5,777 bases of DNA, taken from Paracoccaceae bacterium. Its GTDB lineage: Bacteria; Pseudomonadota; Alphaproteobacteria; Rhodobacterales; Rhodobacteraceae. Numbering within the stretch: the stretch's first letter is position 1; every line of letters starts with the position of its first letter. Below, piece after piece: positions 1 to 5,505 of the stretch. The position numbers and the translations under genes are program-made. The notes below the pieces were generated by a model that ran no database searches, was not told the origin of the DNA, and worked only from the letters and a program-made list of their open reading frames with translations. The stretch is from contig JAOUMG010000152.1 in assembly GCA_029881635.1 (NCBI GenBank), positions 1-5,777 on the forward strand, read 5' to 3'.

Positions 1-566
1 CGGGGCAATCTCAGCTACTGCTTGACGTAACCGATAGCGGATCAGGAACCGTCGCTTTCAGGTTTAGCAACACGGGTCCGCTGGCCTCGTCAATCACGGA
101 TGTCTACTGGGACGATCAGTCTGGCGCACTTGGTGCCATGGGACCCATCTCAGTTTCCGCAGGCGTAGCGTTTTCCCAAGGTGCAAATCCAGGTAACCTT
201 CCTGGTGGGTCGACGATCGGTTTTAGTGTCAGTCCGACCGGCGCCTCTGCTGACAGTAACTCCGGCAGGCCGGGCGTGATGGCTAATGGCGTCAATCCTG
301 GCGAATGGCTGACAATCATCTGGACACTTGTCGCAGGTGTCAGCTTCAACGATGTTATCGCAGCACTCGATCTTGGGGGAGATCAGTCGGGTTCATTGCG
401 TGTCGGTATCCACGTGCAGGGTTTCAGCAATGGTGGATCAGAATCCTTCGTCAATACAACGCCGGCCCCAGTTCCGGTTCCCGCGGCTGGATTGTTGCTG
501 GCGGGTGCGATTGGTGCTTTGGCATTGTCGCGTCGGCGTAATAGAACCCGATCGCGCCGCATCTGA
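1..566 (+). CDS. Secreted protein with VPLPA/PEP-CTERM-type C-terminal sorting tail (5' end missing)
   Basis: The frame is open from base 3 and ends at TGA 564-566, so only the last 187 codons are present and the start lies before the window. The body is rich in Gly, Ser, Asn and Val and has few charged residues, as in extracellular beta-rich surface proteins; it matches no enzyme family I recognise. The C-terminus is diagnostic. A Thr/Pro linker leads to VPVPA (471-485), then a hydrophobic helix rich in Leu, Ala and Gly (about 486-530), then an Arg-rich end beginning with RRR at 531-539. This is the three-part layout of the PEP-CTERM/VPLPA-CTERM signals recognised by exosortase-type systems, here with Val at the third position of the motif in place of the usual Leu. 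By family knowledge the protein would be exported, held by the tail in the inner membrane, then processed. No exosortase gene is visible here. The internal ATG at 138 is not the real start, because coding sequence continues upstream of it. Confidence 0.8.
   Translation, partial: GQSQLLLDVTDSGSGTVAFRFSNTGPLASSITDVYWDDQSGALGAMGPISVSAGVAFSQGANPGNLPGGSTIGFSVSPTGASADSNSGRPGVMANGVNPGEWLTIIWTLVAGVSFNDVIAALDLGGDQSGSLRVGIHVQGFSNGGSESFVNTTPAPVPVPAAGLLLAGAIGALALSRRRNRTRSRRI
471..566 (+). other. C-terminal protein-sorting/anchor segment (VPLPA-CTERM-like)
   Basis: This segment encodes the VPVPA motif, a single hydrophobic helix of about 15 residues and a basic tail with about nine Arg among the last 14 residues. 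The order motif, membrane helix, Arg cluster at the extreme C-terminus is the PEP-CTERM architecture. The basic tail is somewhat longer than the few Arg residues usual in the family. Confidence 0.72.
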
Positions 567-575
567 TTTAACCTG

Positions 576-601
576 AAGGGGGCCGGAAACCGTTCCCTTT
601 T
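576..601 (+). terminator. Probable Rho-independent terminator of the sorting-tail gene
   Basis: The hairpin 576-599 pairs AAGGGGGC with GTTCCCTT, including two G-T pairs. One C-C mismatch follows, then a G-C pair closing a GAAA loop, and the T-run is TTTT at 598-601. It begins 10 bases after the stop codon. The T-run is short and lies partly in the stem, so strength is uncertain. On the other strand no T-run follows, so it probably does not serve the convergent ligase gene. Confidence 0.5.
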
Positions 602-653
602 CGGTTGGTGATACTGTTTGCCCGTACGAACGGATAACATTCGGCGCGCACTG

Positions 654-1790
654 TCAGAGGTCAGCGTGAAATTCCTCGATCAGGTGGCGCACAACATCCT
701 GCATCGCGATTTGGTCACCCTTGCCATCCGCCTTTGATGCGGCCAACACCCGGCGCTGCCGGTCGGCGCTGGTGCCATCTGCGATGTGGTCGCGCAGGGC
801 CGCGATCTCGGCGGTGCAGGCCAGTGCTTTGGCATCTTCGGCAACCAGTTCAATCAGTTCTTCCAGCAGCTCGCCAAAGGGGACAATCGCGCGGCGACCA
901 AGATCGATCAGCCCCTCGGACGTGCCATACCGTTGTGCCCGCCAGCGATTTTCGCCCAGTAGAAACCCGTCATAAATCCGCCAACGCTGGTTCTTGCGCG
1001 ATAACCGCCACAGCATCCGGGTCAGGCATTGGGTCAACGCTGCCAGTGACAGTGTCATCTCCAACCGCGGCGAGACATCGCAGATCCGTGCCTCGATCGT
1101 CGGAAAACGGGCGGAAGGGCGCAGATCCCACCAGATCTTCGAACTGTCTTCGATGACGCCAAGGTTAACAAGGGCGCTGACCGAACGGTCATAGGCCGCC
1201 CAACTGTCCAACCGTGGCGGCAGGCCGGTGCGCGGAAGATTGTCAAACACCGTCAACCGGTAAGAGCTCAGGCCCGTATCTTCACCCTGCCAGTAGGGCG
1301 ACGATGTCGACATCGCCAGAAGATGCGGCAGGAAGTAAGTTAGCTGGTTCATCAGGTCGATGCGCATTTCCGGATCGGGAATGCCCACATGCACATGCAT
1401 GCCACAGATCAGCATCCGCCGCGCCACGCCACCCAGCGCCTGGCGCAGTTGGTTATAGCGGTCCTTGTCGGTGTGGTGCTGTTTTTTCCAATCGGCGAAG
1501 GGATGGCAGGACACGGCAATGGGGCGCAAACCATGTTTCTGTGCCTGAGTGGACACGCAGGCGCGCAGCCGCTTCAGATCCTCGCGGGCGTCGGTCACAC
1601 CGGCACAGACGCGCGTTCCGATTTCGATCTGGCATTGCAGGAATTCCGGGCTGACCTGACCCTCCATTTCCGCCCGGCAGGCATCCATCATGGCGTCAGG
1701 CGCCACCGCGAGGTCGAAGGTCTCGGCATCGACCAGAAGGTATTCCTCCTCGATGCCGATAGTAAATTCGGGATCCGCAGTTGCGGCCAT
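654..1790 (-). CDS. YbdK-type carboxylate-amine ligase (glutamate-cysteine ligase family 2)
   Basis: A predicted 378-residue ATP-dependent enzyme that would join a carboxylate to an amine, in the glutamine-synthetase-like fold of the GCS2 family. E. coli YbdK, of similar length (about 372 residues), has weak glutamate-cysteine ligase activity and an uncertain natural substrate. The sequence shows [10 protein letters not shown] at residues 12-21 (the acidic N-terminal motif of the family), HVHVG at 132-136, [10 protein letters not shown] at 164-173, WWDLRPS at 220-226 and TIEARICD at 231-238, all in family order; the acidic and Arg residues are likely metal and nucleotide ligands. The frame extends 30 codons further upstream, but the start at 1790 is chosen because GGAGG lies 6 bases before it and the GIEEEY motif then falls near the N-terminus as in relatives. 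A strong terminator separates it from mmsA, so it probably has its own promoter in 1791-1858, where I see no convincing -35/-10 pair. It should not be called gshA from sequence alone. Confidence 0.9.
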   Translation of the reverse strand: MAATADPEFTIGIEEEYLLVDAETFDLAVAPDAMMDACRAEMEGQVSPEFLQCQIEIGTRVCAGVTDAREDLKRLRACVSTQAQKHGLRPIAVSCHPFADWKKQHHTDKDRYNQLRQALGGVARRMLICGMHVHVGIPDPEMRIDLMNQLTYFLPHLLAMSTSSPYWQGEDTGLSSYRLTVFDNLPRTGLPPRLDSWAAYDRSVSALVNLGVIEDSSKIWWDLRPSARFPTIEARICDVSPRLEMTLSLAALTQCLTRMLWRLSRKNQRWRIYDGFLLGENRWRAQRYGTSEGLIDLGRRAIVPFGELLEELIELVAEDAKALACTAEIAALRDHIADGTSADRQRRVLAASKADGKGDQIAMQDVVRHLIEEFHADL

Positions 1791-1796
1791 CGTTAT

Positions 1797-1801
1797 CCTC
1801 C
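1797..1801 (-). promoter_or_regulatory. Ribosome binding site fixing the ligase start
   Basis: Read on the minus strand, this is GGAGG, six bases before the ATG at 1790-1788. No comparable site precedes the upstream in-frame ATG at 1880, which moreover lies inside the mmsA terminator hairpin. Confidence 0.8.
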
Positions 1802-1858
1802 GTTCCGGGCCTCTACTCAGTTCAGCAGGAAAAGCCCGTCCCGGCAACCCTATGGTCC

Positions 1859-1893
1859 AAAAACAAAAACGCCCCCGCACGGATGCAGGGGCG
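1859..1893 (-). terminator. Strong Rho-independent terminator of mmsA
   Basis: On the minus strand, CGCCCC (6 bp, 1888-1893 pairing with 1870-1875) is followed by one mismatch, three further G-C/A-T pairs and a four-base loop. The hairpin is followed directly by TTTTTGTTTTT (1869-1859). It begins 24 bases after the mmsA stop codon and ends 69 bases before the ligase start, so the two minus-strand genes are probably separate transcription units. Confidence 0.88.
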
Positions 1894-1916
1894 TCGATAC
1901 TGCTTTGGTGTGGAAA

Positions 1917-3416
1917 TCAGTCCATCGCTTTGAAGTTGAACTCGCCACCTTCCTTGATGCCGGAAGGCCAGCGGGTGGTGATGGTTTTGGTCCGTGTGTA
2001 GAACCGGAAAGCATCCGGTCCGTGTTGGTTCAGATCGCCAAACCCTGATTTTTTCCACCCGCCGAACGTGTGATAGGCCAGCGGCACCGGGATGGGTACG
2101 TTGATCCCGACCATGCCGATGTTGATCCGGTTGGCGAAATCGCGCGCCGTATCGCCGTCGCGGGTAAAGATCGCGGTACCGTTGCCGTATTCATGGTCCA
2201 TCGCATAGGACAGCGCTTCTTCATAGCTTTGCGCGCGCACCGTCGACAGGACAGGGCCGAAAATCTCGGTTTTGTAGATATCCATATCGCGGGTCACATT
2301 GTCGAACAGATGCGGGCCGACGAAATAGCCGTTCTCATACCCCTGCAGTTTGAACCCACGGCCATCGACGACCAGTTTCGCACCCTGCGCCACACCGCTT
2401 TCAACCAGCCGCAGGATGTTCGCCTTGGCGGCTCCGGTCACGACGGGGCCGTAATCGACGTCGTTGCCAGCGGTATAGGGGCCGACCTTCAGTTTTTCGA
2501 TGCGTGGTACCAGCTTTTCGATCAGGGCATCCGCCGTCTTGTCACCAACCGGAACGGCAACCGAAATGGCCATGCAGCGTTCGCCTGCCGCGCCGAAGCC
2601 TGCGCCAACCAATGCGTCGGCAGCCTGATCAAGATCGGCGTCCGGCATGATGATCATGTGGTTCTTGGCACCGCCAAAACATTGCACGCGCTTGCCGTTG
2701 GTGCAGCCGCGCCCGTAGATATATTGGGCAATCGGCGTTGATCCGACAAAGCCCACGGCCTGAACCGTCTCATTGTCCAAAATAGCGTCGACAGACTCCT
2801 TGTCGCCATTGACGACCTGCAACACGCCATCCGGCAACCCGGCTTCCTTGAACAGTTCTGCCAGCATCAGCGGCACCGACGGGTCGCGTTCGGAAGGCTT
2901 GAGGATGAAAGCGTTGCCGCAGGACAGGGCAGGGCCCATTTTCCACAAGGGGATCATGGCCGGAAAGTTGAAGGGGGTGATGCCCGCCGCCACGCCCAAA
3001 GGCTGACGCATTGAATACATGTCGATGCCGGGGCCAGCGCTGTCGGTGAATTCGCCCTTCAGCATCTGGGCGGCGTTGATGCAGAATTCGATGACCTCAA
3101 GGCCTCTCTGCACGTCGCCCTTGGCATCGGGAATGGTCTTGCCATGTTCGCGGCTCAGCGCTTCGGCCAGCTTGTCCATGTCACGGTTGATCAGCCCTAC
3201 CATCGCCATCATCACACGGCCGCGCTTTTGCGGGTTGGTCGCCCCCCAGGCCACTTGGGCCTTGGCGGCATCGGCAACAGCGGCATCCAGTTCGGCCTTG
3301 GTTGCCAGCGGCACCTTGGCTTGCACTTCACCTGTCGCGGGGTTGTAGACATCGGCGAAACGGCCGGACGTGCCTTTGACGTGTTTGCCGTTGATCCAGT
3401 GGGTCAGCTCTTGCAT
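1917..3416 (-). CDS. mmsA: CoA-acylating methylmalonate-semialdehyde dehydrogenase
   Basis: A 499-residue aldehyde dehydrogenase superfamily enzyme, the usual length for MmsA/IolA. The family converts methylmalonate semialdehyde, CoA and NAD+ to propionyl-CoA, CO2 and NADH (valine and thymine breakdown), and malonate semialdehyde to acetyl-CoA (inositol and beta-alanine routes). The sequence shows TPFNFP at 147-152, KPSE at 173-176 (cofactor site), GFVGST at 222-227, the catalytic cysteine C281 in GERCMA, and EIFGPVL at 384-390. In the GGAKNH stretch (248-253) Asn replaces the general-base Glu of hydrolytic aldehyde dehydrogenases; this marks the CoA-dependent members, where CoA and not water releases the acyl group. 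The start at 3416 follows AAGGAGGA by four bases; the open frame upstream to 3590 runs into the regulator gene and is not used. The gene is transcribed alone, with its own terminator and a divergent LysR gene, so regulation by that LysR protein is inferred. No isobutyryl-CoA or 3-hydroxyisobutyrate dehydrogenase gene adjoins it. Confidence 0.96.
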   Translation of the reverse strand: MQELTHWINGKHVKGTSGRFADVYNPATGEVQAKVPLATKAELDAAVADAAKAQVAWGATNPQKRGRVMMAMVGLINRDMDKLAEALSREHGKTIPDAKGDVQRGLEVIEFCINAAQMLKGEFTDSAGPGIDMYSMRQPLGVAAGITPFNFPAMIPLWKMGPALSCGNAFILKPSERDPSVPLMLAELFKEAGLPDGVLQVVNGDKESVDAILDNETVQAVGFVGSTPIAQYIYGRGCTNGKRVQCFGGAKNHMIIMPDADLDQAADALVGAGFGAAGERCMAISVAVPVGDKTADALIEKLVPRIEKLKVGPYTAGNDVDYGPVVTGAAKANILRLVESGVAQGAKLVVDGRGFKLQGYENGYFVGPHLFDNVTRDMDIYKTEIFGPVLSTVRAQSYEEALSYAMDHEYGNGTAIFTRDGDTARDFANRINIGMVGINVPIPVPLAYHTFGGWKKSGFGDLNQHGPDAFRFYTRTKTITTRWPSGIKEGGEFNFKAMD

Positions 3417-3420
3417 GGAA

Positions 3421-3428
3421 TCCTCCTT
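3421..3428 (-). promoter_or_regulatory. Ribosome binding site fixing the mmsA start
   Basis: Minus-strand AAGGAGGA, nearly a full match to the anti-Shine-Dalgarno sequence, lies four bases before the ATG at 3416-3414. It excludes the longer reading frame and predicts high translation. Confidence 0.85.
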
Positions 3429-3452
3429 GAGATTTCTGGGGGCAGAATAGTC

Positions 3453-3509
3453 TTGCATTTTTGCTTTTAAAAGGCGCAGTTTCTCAAAAGGGTTTTGCAA
3501 AAATGCAAA
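3453..3509. promoter_or_regulatory. Divergent mmsA/lysR control region with paired dyad (candidate operators)
   Basis: TTGCATTTTTGC (3453-3464) is an exact inverted copy of GCAAAAATGCAA (3497-3508), separated by 32 bases. The right site is itself a perfect 16-bp dyad (3494-3509, TTTGCA-AAAA-TGCAAA). The left site is a dyad of the same core, TTGCA-TTTT-TGC, with its last two bases diverged. The dyad centres (3459.5 and 3501.5) are 42 bp apart, close to four helical turns, so proteins on both sites would lie on the same face of the DNA. The right site touches the AAAGG (3507-3511) that is the only ribosome binding site candidate for the LysR gene. The left site lies next to a weak mmsA -10 candidate (minus-strand TATTCT, 3449-3444). 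LysR proteins bind such dyads as tetramers and usually repress their own gene; that this one does so here is inference. Confidence 0.6.
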
Positions 3510-3519
3510 GGTACGTTCG

Positions 3520-4413
3520 ATGACTGATTGGGATGACATGCGGGTTTTCCTGGCCGTGGCACGTACGGAAAGTCTGTCGGGGGCTGGCAAGGTGTTGCGT
3601 CTTGACCCAGCAACGGTCGGCCGACGTATCGCAAAACTGGAAGAAACGATGGCGGCGCGGCTCTTTGCCCGTTCGCCCCAAGGTTATACGCTGACCGATG
3701 AAGGGCAGCGAATGATGGGCCATGCTGCGCGCGCCGAACAAGCCATGGCTGGCGCCATGGAGGAGTTGCGTGGGGAGGCGGGCAGCCTGACCGGGCAGAT
3801 CCGCATCGGGGCACCCGACGGTTCGGCCAACTACCTTTTGCCTCAGGTAATGGCGGCCATCTGCGACGAAAACCCCGGCCTTGATGTCCAGATCGTGGCC
3901 TTGCCGCGTGTATTCAACCTTTCAAAGCGTGAAGCGGACATGGCCATTGCGGTCAGCAGGCCGGAGGCAGGCAAACTGACGGTGCAAAAGCTGACCGATT
4001 ACAAGCTGCATCTGGCCGCATCGCGTGGTTATCTCGAACGCCACCCACCGATCCGAACGCTGGCAGATCTGAAAAACCACCGGATGATCGGCTATATCCC
4101 CGATCTGATTTTCGACAAGGAACTCGACTATCTGGCCCAGACCGGTATGGACACCGTCGCGCTTGCCTCAAATTCGGTTTCAGTGCAGTTCAACTGGGTA
4201 CGCCATGGGGCAGGGGTGGCCATTGTGCATGACTTTGCCCTGACCGCCGCCCCCGATCTTGTCAAGATCCTGCCCGATCAACTCAGCCTGACACGCAGCT
4301 TTTTTCTGATCCGCCATGCCGATGACCGGCGGGTCGACCGGCTGAACCGGTTTGCCGAATTGCTGGCCCAGGGGGTGCGCCGCGAAGTGGCGCGGCTTGA
4401 AGCCTTGACTTGA
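3520..4413 (+). CDS. LysR-family transcriptional regulator, divergent from mmsA
   Basis: A 297-residue protein, the normal length for the family. The N-terminal winged helix-turn-helix covers about residues 4-62: WDDMRVFLAVA, then SLSGAGKVLRLDPATVGRRI (18-37) as the HTH, and the wing up to GYTLTDEG. A linker helix rich in Ala and Glu (about 63-90) follows. The periplasmic-binding-protein-like effector domain starts at GQIRIGAP (93-100) and runs to the C-terminus. This is a DNA-binding regulator acting in the cytoplasm; its ligand cannot be read from sequence, but an intermediate of valine or semialdehyde metabolism is a reasonable guess from the divergent mmsA. It stands 103 bases from mmsA, back to back. 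The start at 3520 gives the standard short N-terminus before the HTH; its ribosome binding site is weak (AAAGG, 8 bases upstream) and overlaps a candidate operator, which suggests autorepression and low expression. It is not MmsR of Pseudomonas, which is AraC-type. Confidence 0.93.
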   Translation: MTDWDDMRVFLAVARTESLSGAGKVLRLDPATVGRRIAKLEETMAARLFARSPQGYTLTDEGQRMMGHAARAEQAMAGAMEELRGEAGSLTGQIRIGAPDGSANYLLPQVMAAICDENPGLDVQIVALPRVFNLSKREADMAIAVSRPEAGKLTVQKLTDYKLHLAASRGYLERHPPIRTLADLKNHRMIGYIPDLIFDKELDYLAQTGMDTVALASNSVSVQFNWVRHGAGVAIVHDFALTAAPDLVKILPDQLSLTRSFFLIRHADDRRVDRLNRFAELLAQGVRREVARLEALT

Positions 4414-4415
4414 CA
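4410..4415 (+). promoter_or_regulatory. Possible -35 element for the CBS gene
   Basis: A perfect TTGACA overlaps the TGA stop of the LysR gene. At 17-18 bases downstream the sequence (around 4433-4438) is a poor -10, so this is only a candidate. If used, transcription would start near 4445, leaving a short leader with the AGGAGG of the CBS gene. Confidence 0.25.
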
Positions 4416-4416
4416 C

Positions 4417-4456
4417 GAAACTGTGAAGGGGCGACGCTGGTCGAAAGTTTCTTTTT
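4417..4456 (+). terminator. Possible Rho-independent terminator after the LysR gene
   Basis: GAAACT (4417-4422) pairs with AGTTTC (4446-4451), and an inner CGAC/GTCG stem closes a four-base loop. A run of five T follows at 4452-4456. The outer stem is A/T-rich, with a large asymmetric internal loop between the stems, so efficiency may be low. If it works, the CBS gene needs its own promoter; if not, LysR and CBS genes are cotranscribed. Confidence 0.4.
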
Positions 4457-4471
4457 CCATAGGAGGTTGCC

Positions 4472-4906
4472 ATGCTGGTCGATCAGATACTCAAGTCGAA
4501 ATCCGACACGGGCGTTGTGACGATTGCGCCCGGAATGAGCATTGCAGCTGCGGCAGAGTTGTTATCGTCGAAAAGGATCGGGGCCGTCGTCGTTTCAAAG
4601 GACGGCGTCAGCCCACTTGGTATCCTGTCAGAGCGCGACATCGTGCGCGAACTTGGCAAGCGTGGCACCGGCTGCCTGACCGATCAGGTCGATGCACTGA
4701 TGACGCGAAAGCTGGTCAGTTGCGCCCCAAATGATCTGGCCGACGCCGTACTGGCCAAGATGACCGAAGGCCGGTTTCGCCACATGCCGGTAATGAAAGG
4801 CGAACAGATGGTCGGATTGATCTCGATCGGCGATGTGGTCAAGGCACGCCTGTCGGAACTGGCGATGGAGAAAGAGGCCCTGACAGGCATGATCATGGGG
4901 AATTAA
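4472..4906 (+). CDS. Stand-alone two-CBS-domain protein
   Basis: A 144-residue soluble protein made almost entirely of a CBS-domain pair (Bateman module). CBS1 covers about residues 14-67 and contains IGAVVVSKDG and GILSERDIVREL; CBS2 covers about 77-131 and contains RHMPVM and MVGLISIGDVVKARL. Each has the Ser-x-x-Asp element typical of ribose/phosphate contacts with adenosine ligands (S53-D56 and S118-D121). In the family such modules bind AMP, ATP, NAD, S-adenosylmethionine or similar ligands and change the activity of a partner. No catalytic domain is attached, so it would have to act through another protein, unknown here. AGGAGG (4461-4466) lies five bases before the ATG. It sits 58 bases after the LysR gene and 74 bases before coaD on the same strand. 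Regulation of CoaD or sensing of adenylate state is a guess from position only. Confidence 0.9.
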   Translation: MLVDQILKSKSDTGVVTIAPGMSIAAAAELLSSKRIGAVVVSKDGVSPLGILSERDIVRELGKRGTGCLTDQVDALMTRKLVSCAPNDLADAVLAKMTEGRFRHMPVMKGEQMVGLISIGDVVKARLSELAMEKEALTGMIMGN

Positions 4907-4917
4907 CGCCTCGGGTC

Positions 4918-4936
4918 TTGTAATTTTTGGTACAAT
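4918..4936 (+). promoter_or_regulatory. Possible coaD promoter -10 within a small dyad
   Basis: In the AT-rich part of the 74-base gap before coaD, TTGTA (4918-4922) and TACAA (4931-4935) form an inverted repeat. TACAAT (4931-4936) matches the -10 consensus at five of six positions. No acceptable -35 lies 16-18 bases upstream, so this may be an activated promoter, a regulatory dyad or chance. Confidence 0.25.
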
Positions 4937-4968
4937 ATCGTTGCGTAGCGCCAAATAGCGGGACCGCG

Positions 4969-4974
4969 AGGAGG
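4969..4974 (+). promoter_or_regulatory. Ribosome binding site fixing the coaD start
   Basis: AGGAGG lies six bases before the ATG at 4981. It excludes the earlier in-frame ATG at 4927, which would add 18 residues ahead of the conserved RIGLYPGTFDP N-terminus. Confidence 0.8.
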
Positions 4975-4980
4975 CGACCC

Positions 4981-5505
4981 ATGCGCATCGGCCTGTATCC
5001 CGGCACGTTCGATCCGATCACACTTGGCCATACCGATATCATTCAGCGGGCGATGGCGCTTGTGGACAGGTTGGTTATCGGCGTTGCCATCAATCGCGAC
5101 AAGGGACCGCTTTTCACGCTGGAAGAGCGGGTTGAAATGGTCAAGGCGGAATGCGACGCCATCACCGCTGTCACCGGCGGCGAAATCATTGTTCACCCGT
5201 TCGAGAACCTGTTGATCGACTGCGCGCGCGATGTCGGTGCCGGAGTAATCATCCGGGGGCTGCGCGCGGTCGCGGATTTTGAATATGAGTTTCAGATGGT
5301 CGGCATGAACCGCGCCATGGACGACTCGATCGAGACTGTGTTCTTGATGGCCGATGCACGTCGTCAGGCGATCGCCTCGAAGCTGGTCAAGGAGATTGCC
5401 AGACTGGGCGGTGACATCACGCGGTTTGTAACCCCGCCGGTCAAAAATGCGCTAATCGCGCGTTTTGCCCAACCCGAGGCAAGGCCCAAAGCACAAAAGA
5501 AATAA
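4981..5505 (+). CDS. coaD: Phosphopantetheine adenylyltransferase
   Basis: The enzyme of the fourth step of CoA synthesis: 4'-phosphopantetheine plus ATP gives dephospho-CoA plus pyrophosphate, in the cytoplasm, usually as a hexamer. The 174-residue product carries the nucleotidyltransferase motif GLYPGTFDPITLGH (4-17), with the T/HxGH-type elements T9 and H17 that hold ATP phosphates. It also has K41 (counterpart of E. coli K42), FTLEERVEM (45-53), IIRGLRAVADFEYE (90-103, substrate and ATP contacts) and IASKLVKEIA (131-140, where E. coli has ISSSLVKE). It is about ten residues longer than typical (E. coli 159) because of a Lys/Ala/Pro-rich tail after ALIARF that ends in KAQKK and is probably disordered. 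The stop codon overlaps the next start as TAATG, suggesting translational coupling with the hydrolase gene. The gene is essential or nearly so in most bacteria. Confidence 0.97.
   Translation: MRIGLYPGTFDPITLGHTDIIQRAMALVDRLVIGVAINRDKGPLFTLEERVEMVKAECDAITAVTGGEIIVHPFENLLIDCARDVGAGVIIRGLRAVADFEYEFQMVGMNRAMDDSIETVFLMADARRQAIASKLVKEIARLGGDITRFVTPPVKNALIARFAQPEARPKAQKK

Noticed and set aside
619..633. Small inverted repeat CCGT/ACGG-type and related CGAA/TTCG pairing between the first two genes
   Set aside because: The stems are only four bases, have no T-run on either strand, and fall within what is expected by chance.
383..640. Minus-strand 85-codon frame opposite the end of the first gene
   Set aside because: It overlaps the sorting-tail coding sequence, and its sequence is the antisense of the Arg-rich and hydrophobic tail.
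1389..2048. A 219-codon open frame on the + strand crossing the ligase, its leader and the mmsA end
   Set aside because: It runs antisense through two real genes and the strong terminator; no start signal or family resemblance.
2070..2741. A 223-codon open frame on the + strand opposite mmsA
   Set aside because: It lies wholly inside the well-supported mmsA gene, has no ribosome binding site and has shadow-like composition (many His, Arg, Asp and Gly) with no recognisable domain.
3417..3590. N-terminal extension of MmsA to an ATG at 3590
   Set aside because: The extension would run through the LysR gene start and the dyads, while AAGGAGGA sits just before the ATG at 3416 and gives the standard 499-residue length.
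3467..3814. A minus-strand open frame opposite the LysR N-terminus and control region
   Set aside because: It overlaps the conserved helix-turn-helix coding region on the other strand and has no ribosome binding site or domain.
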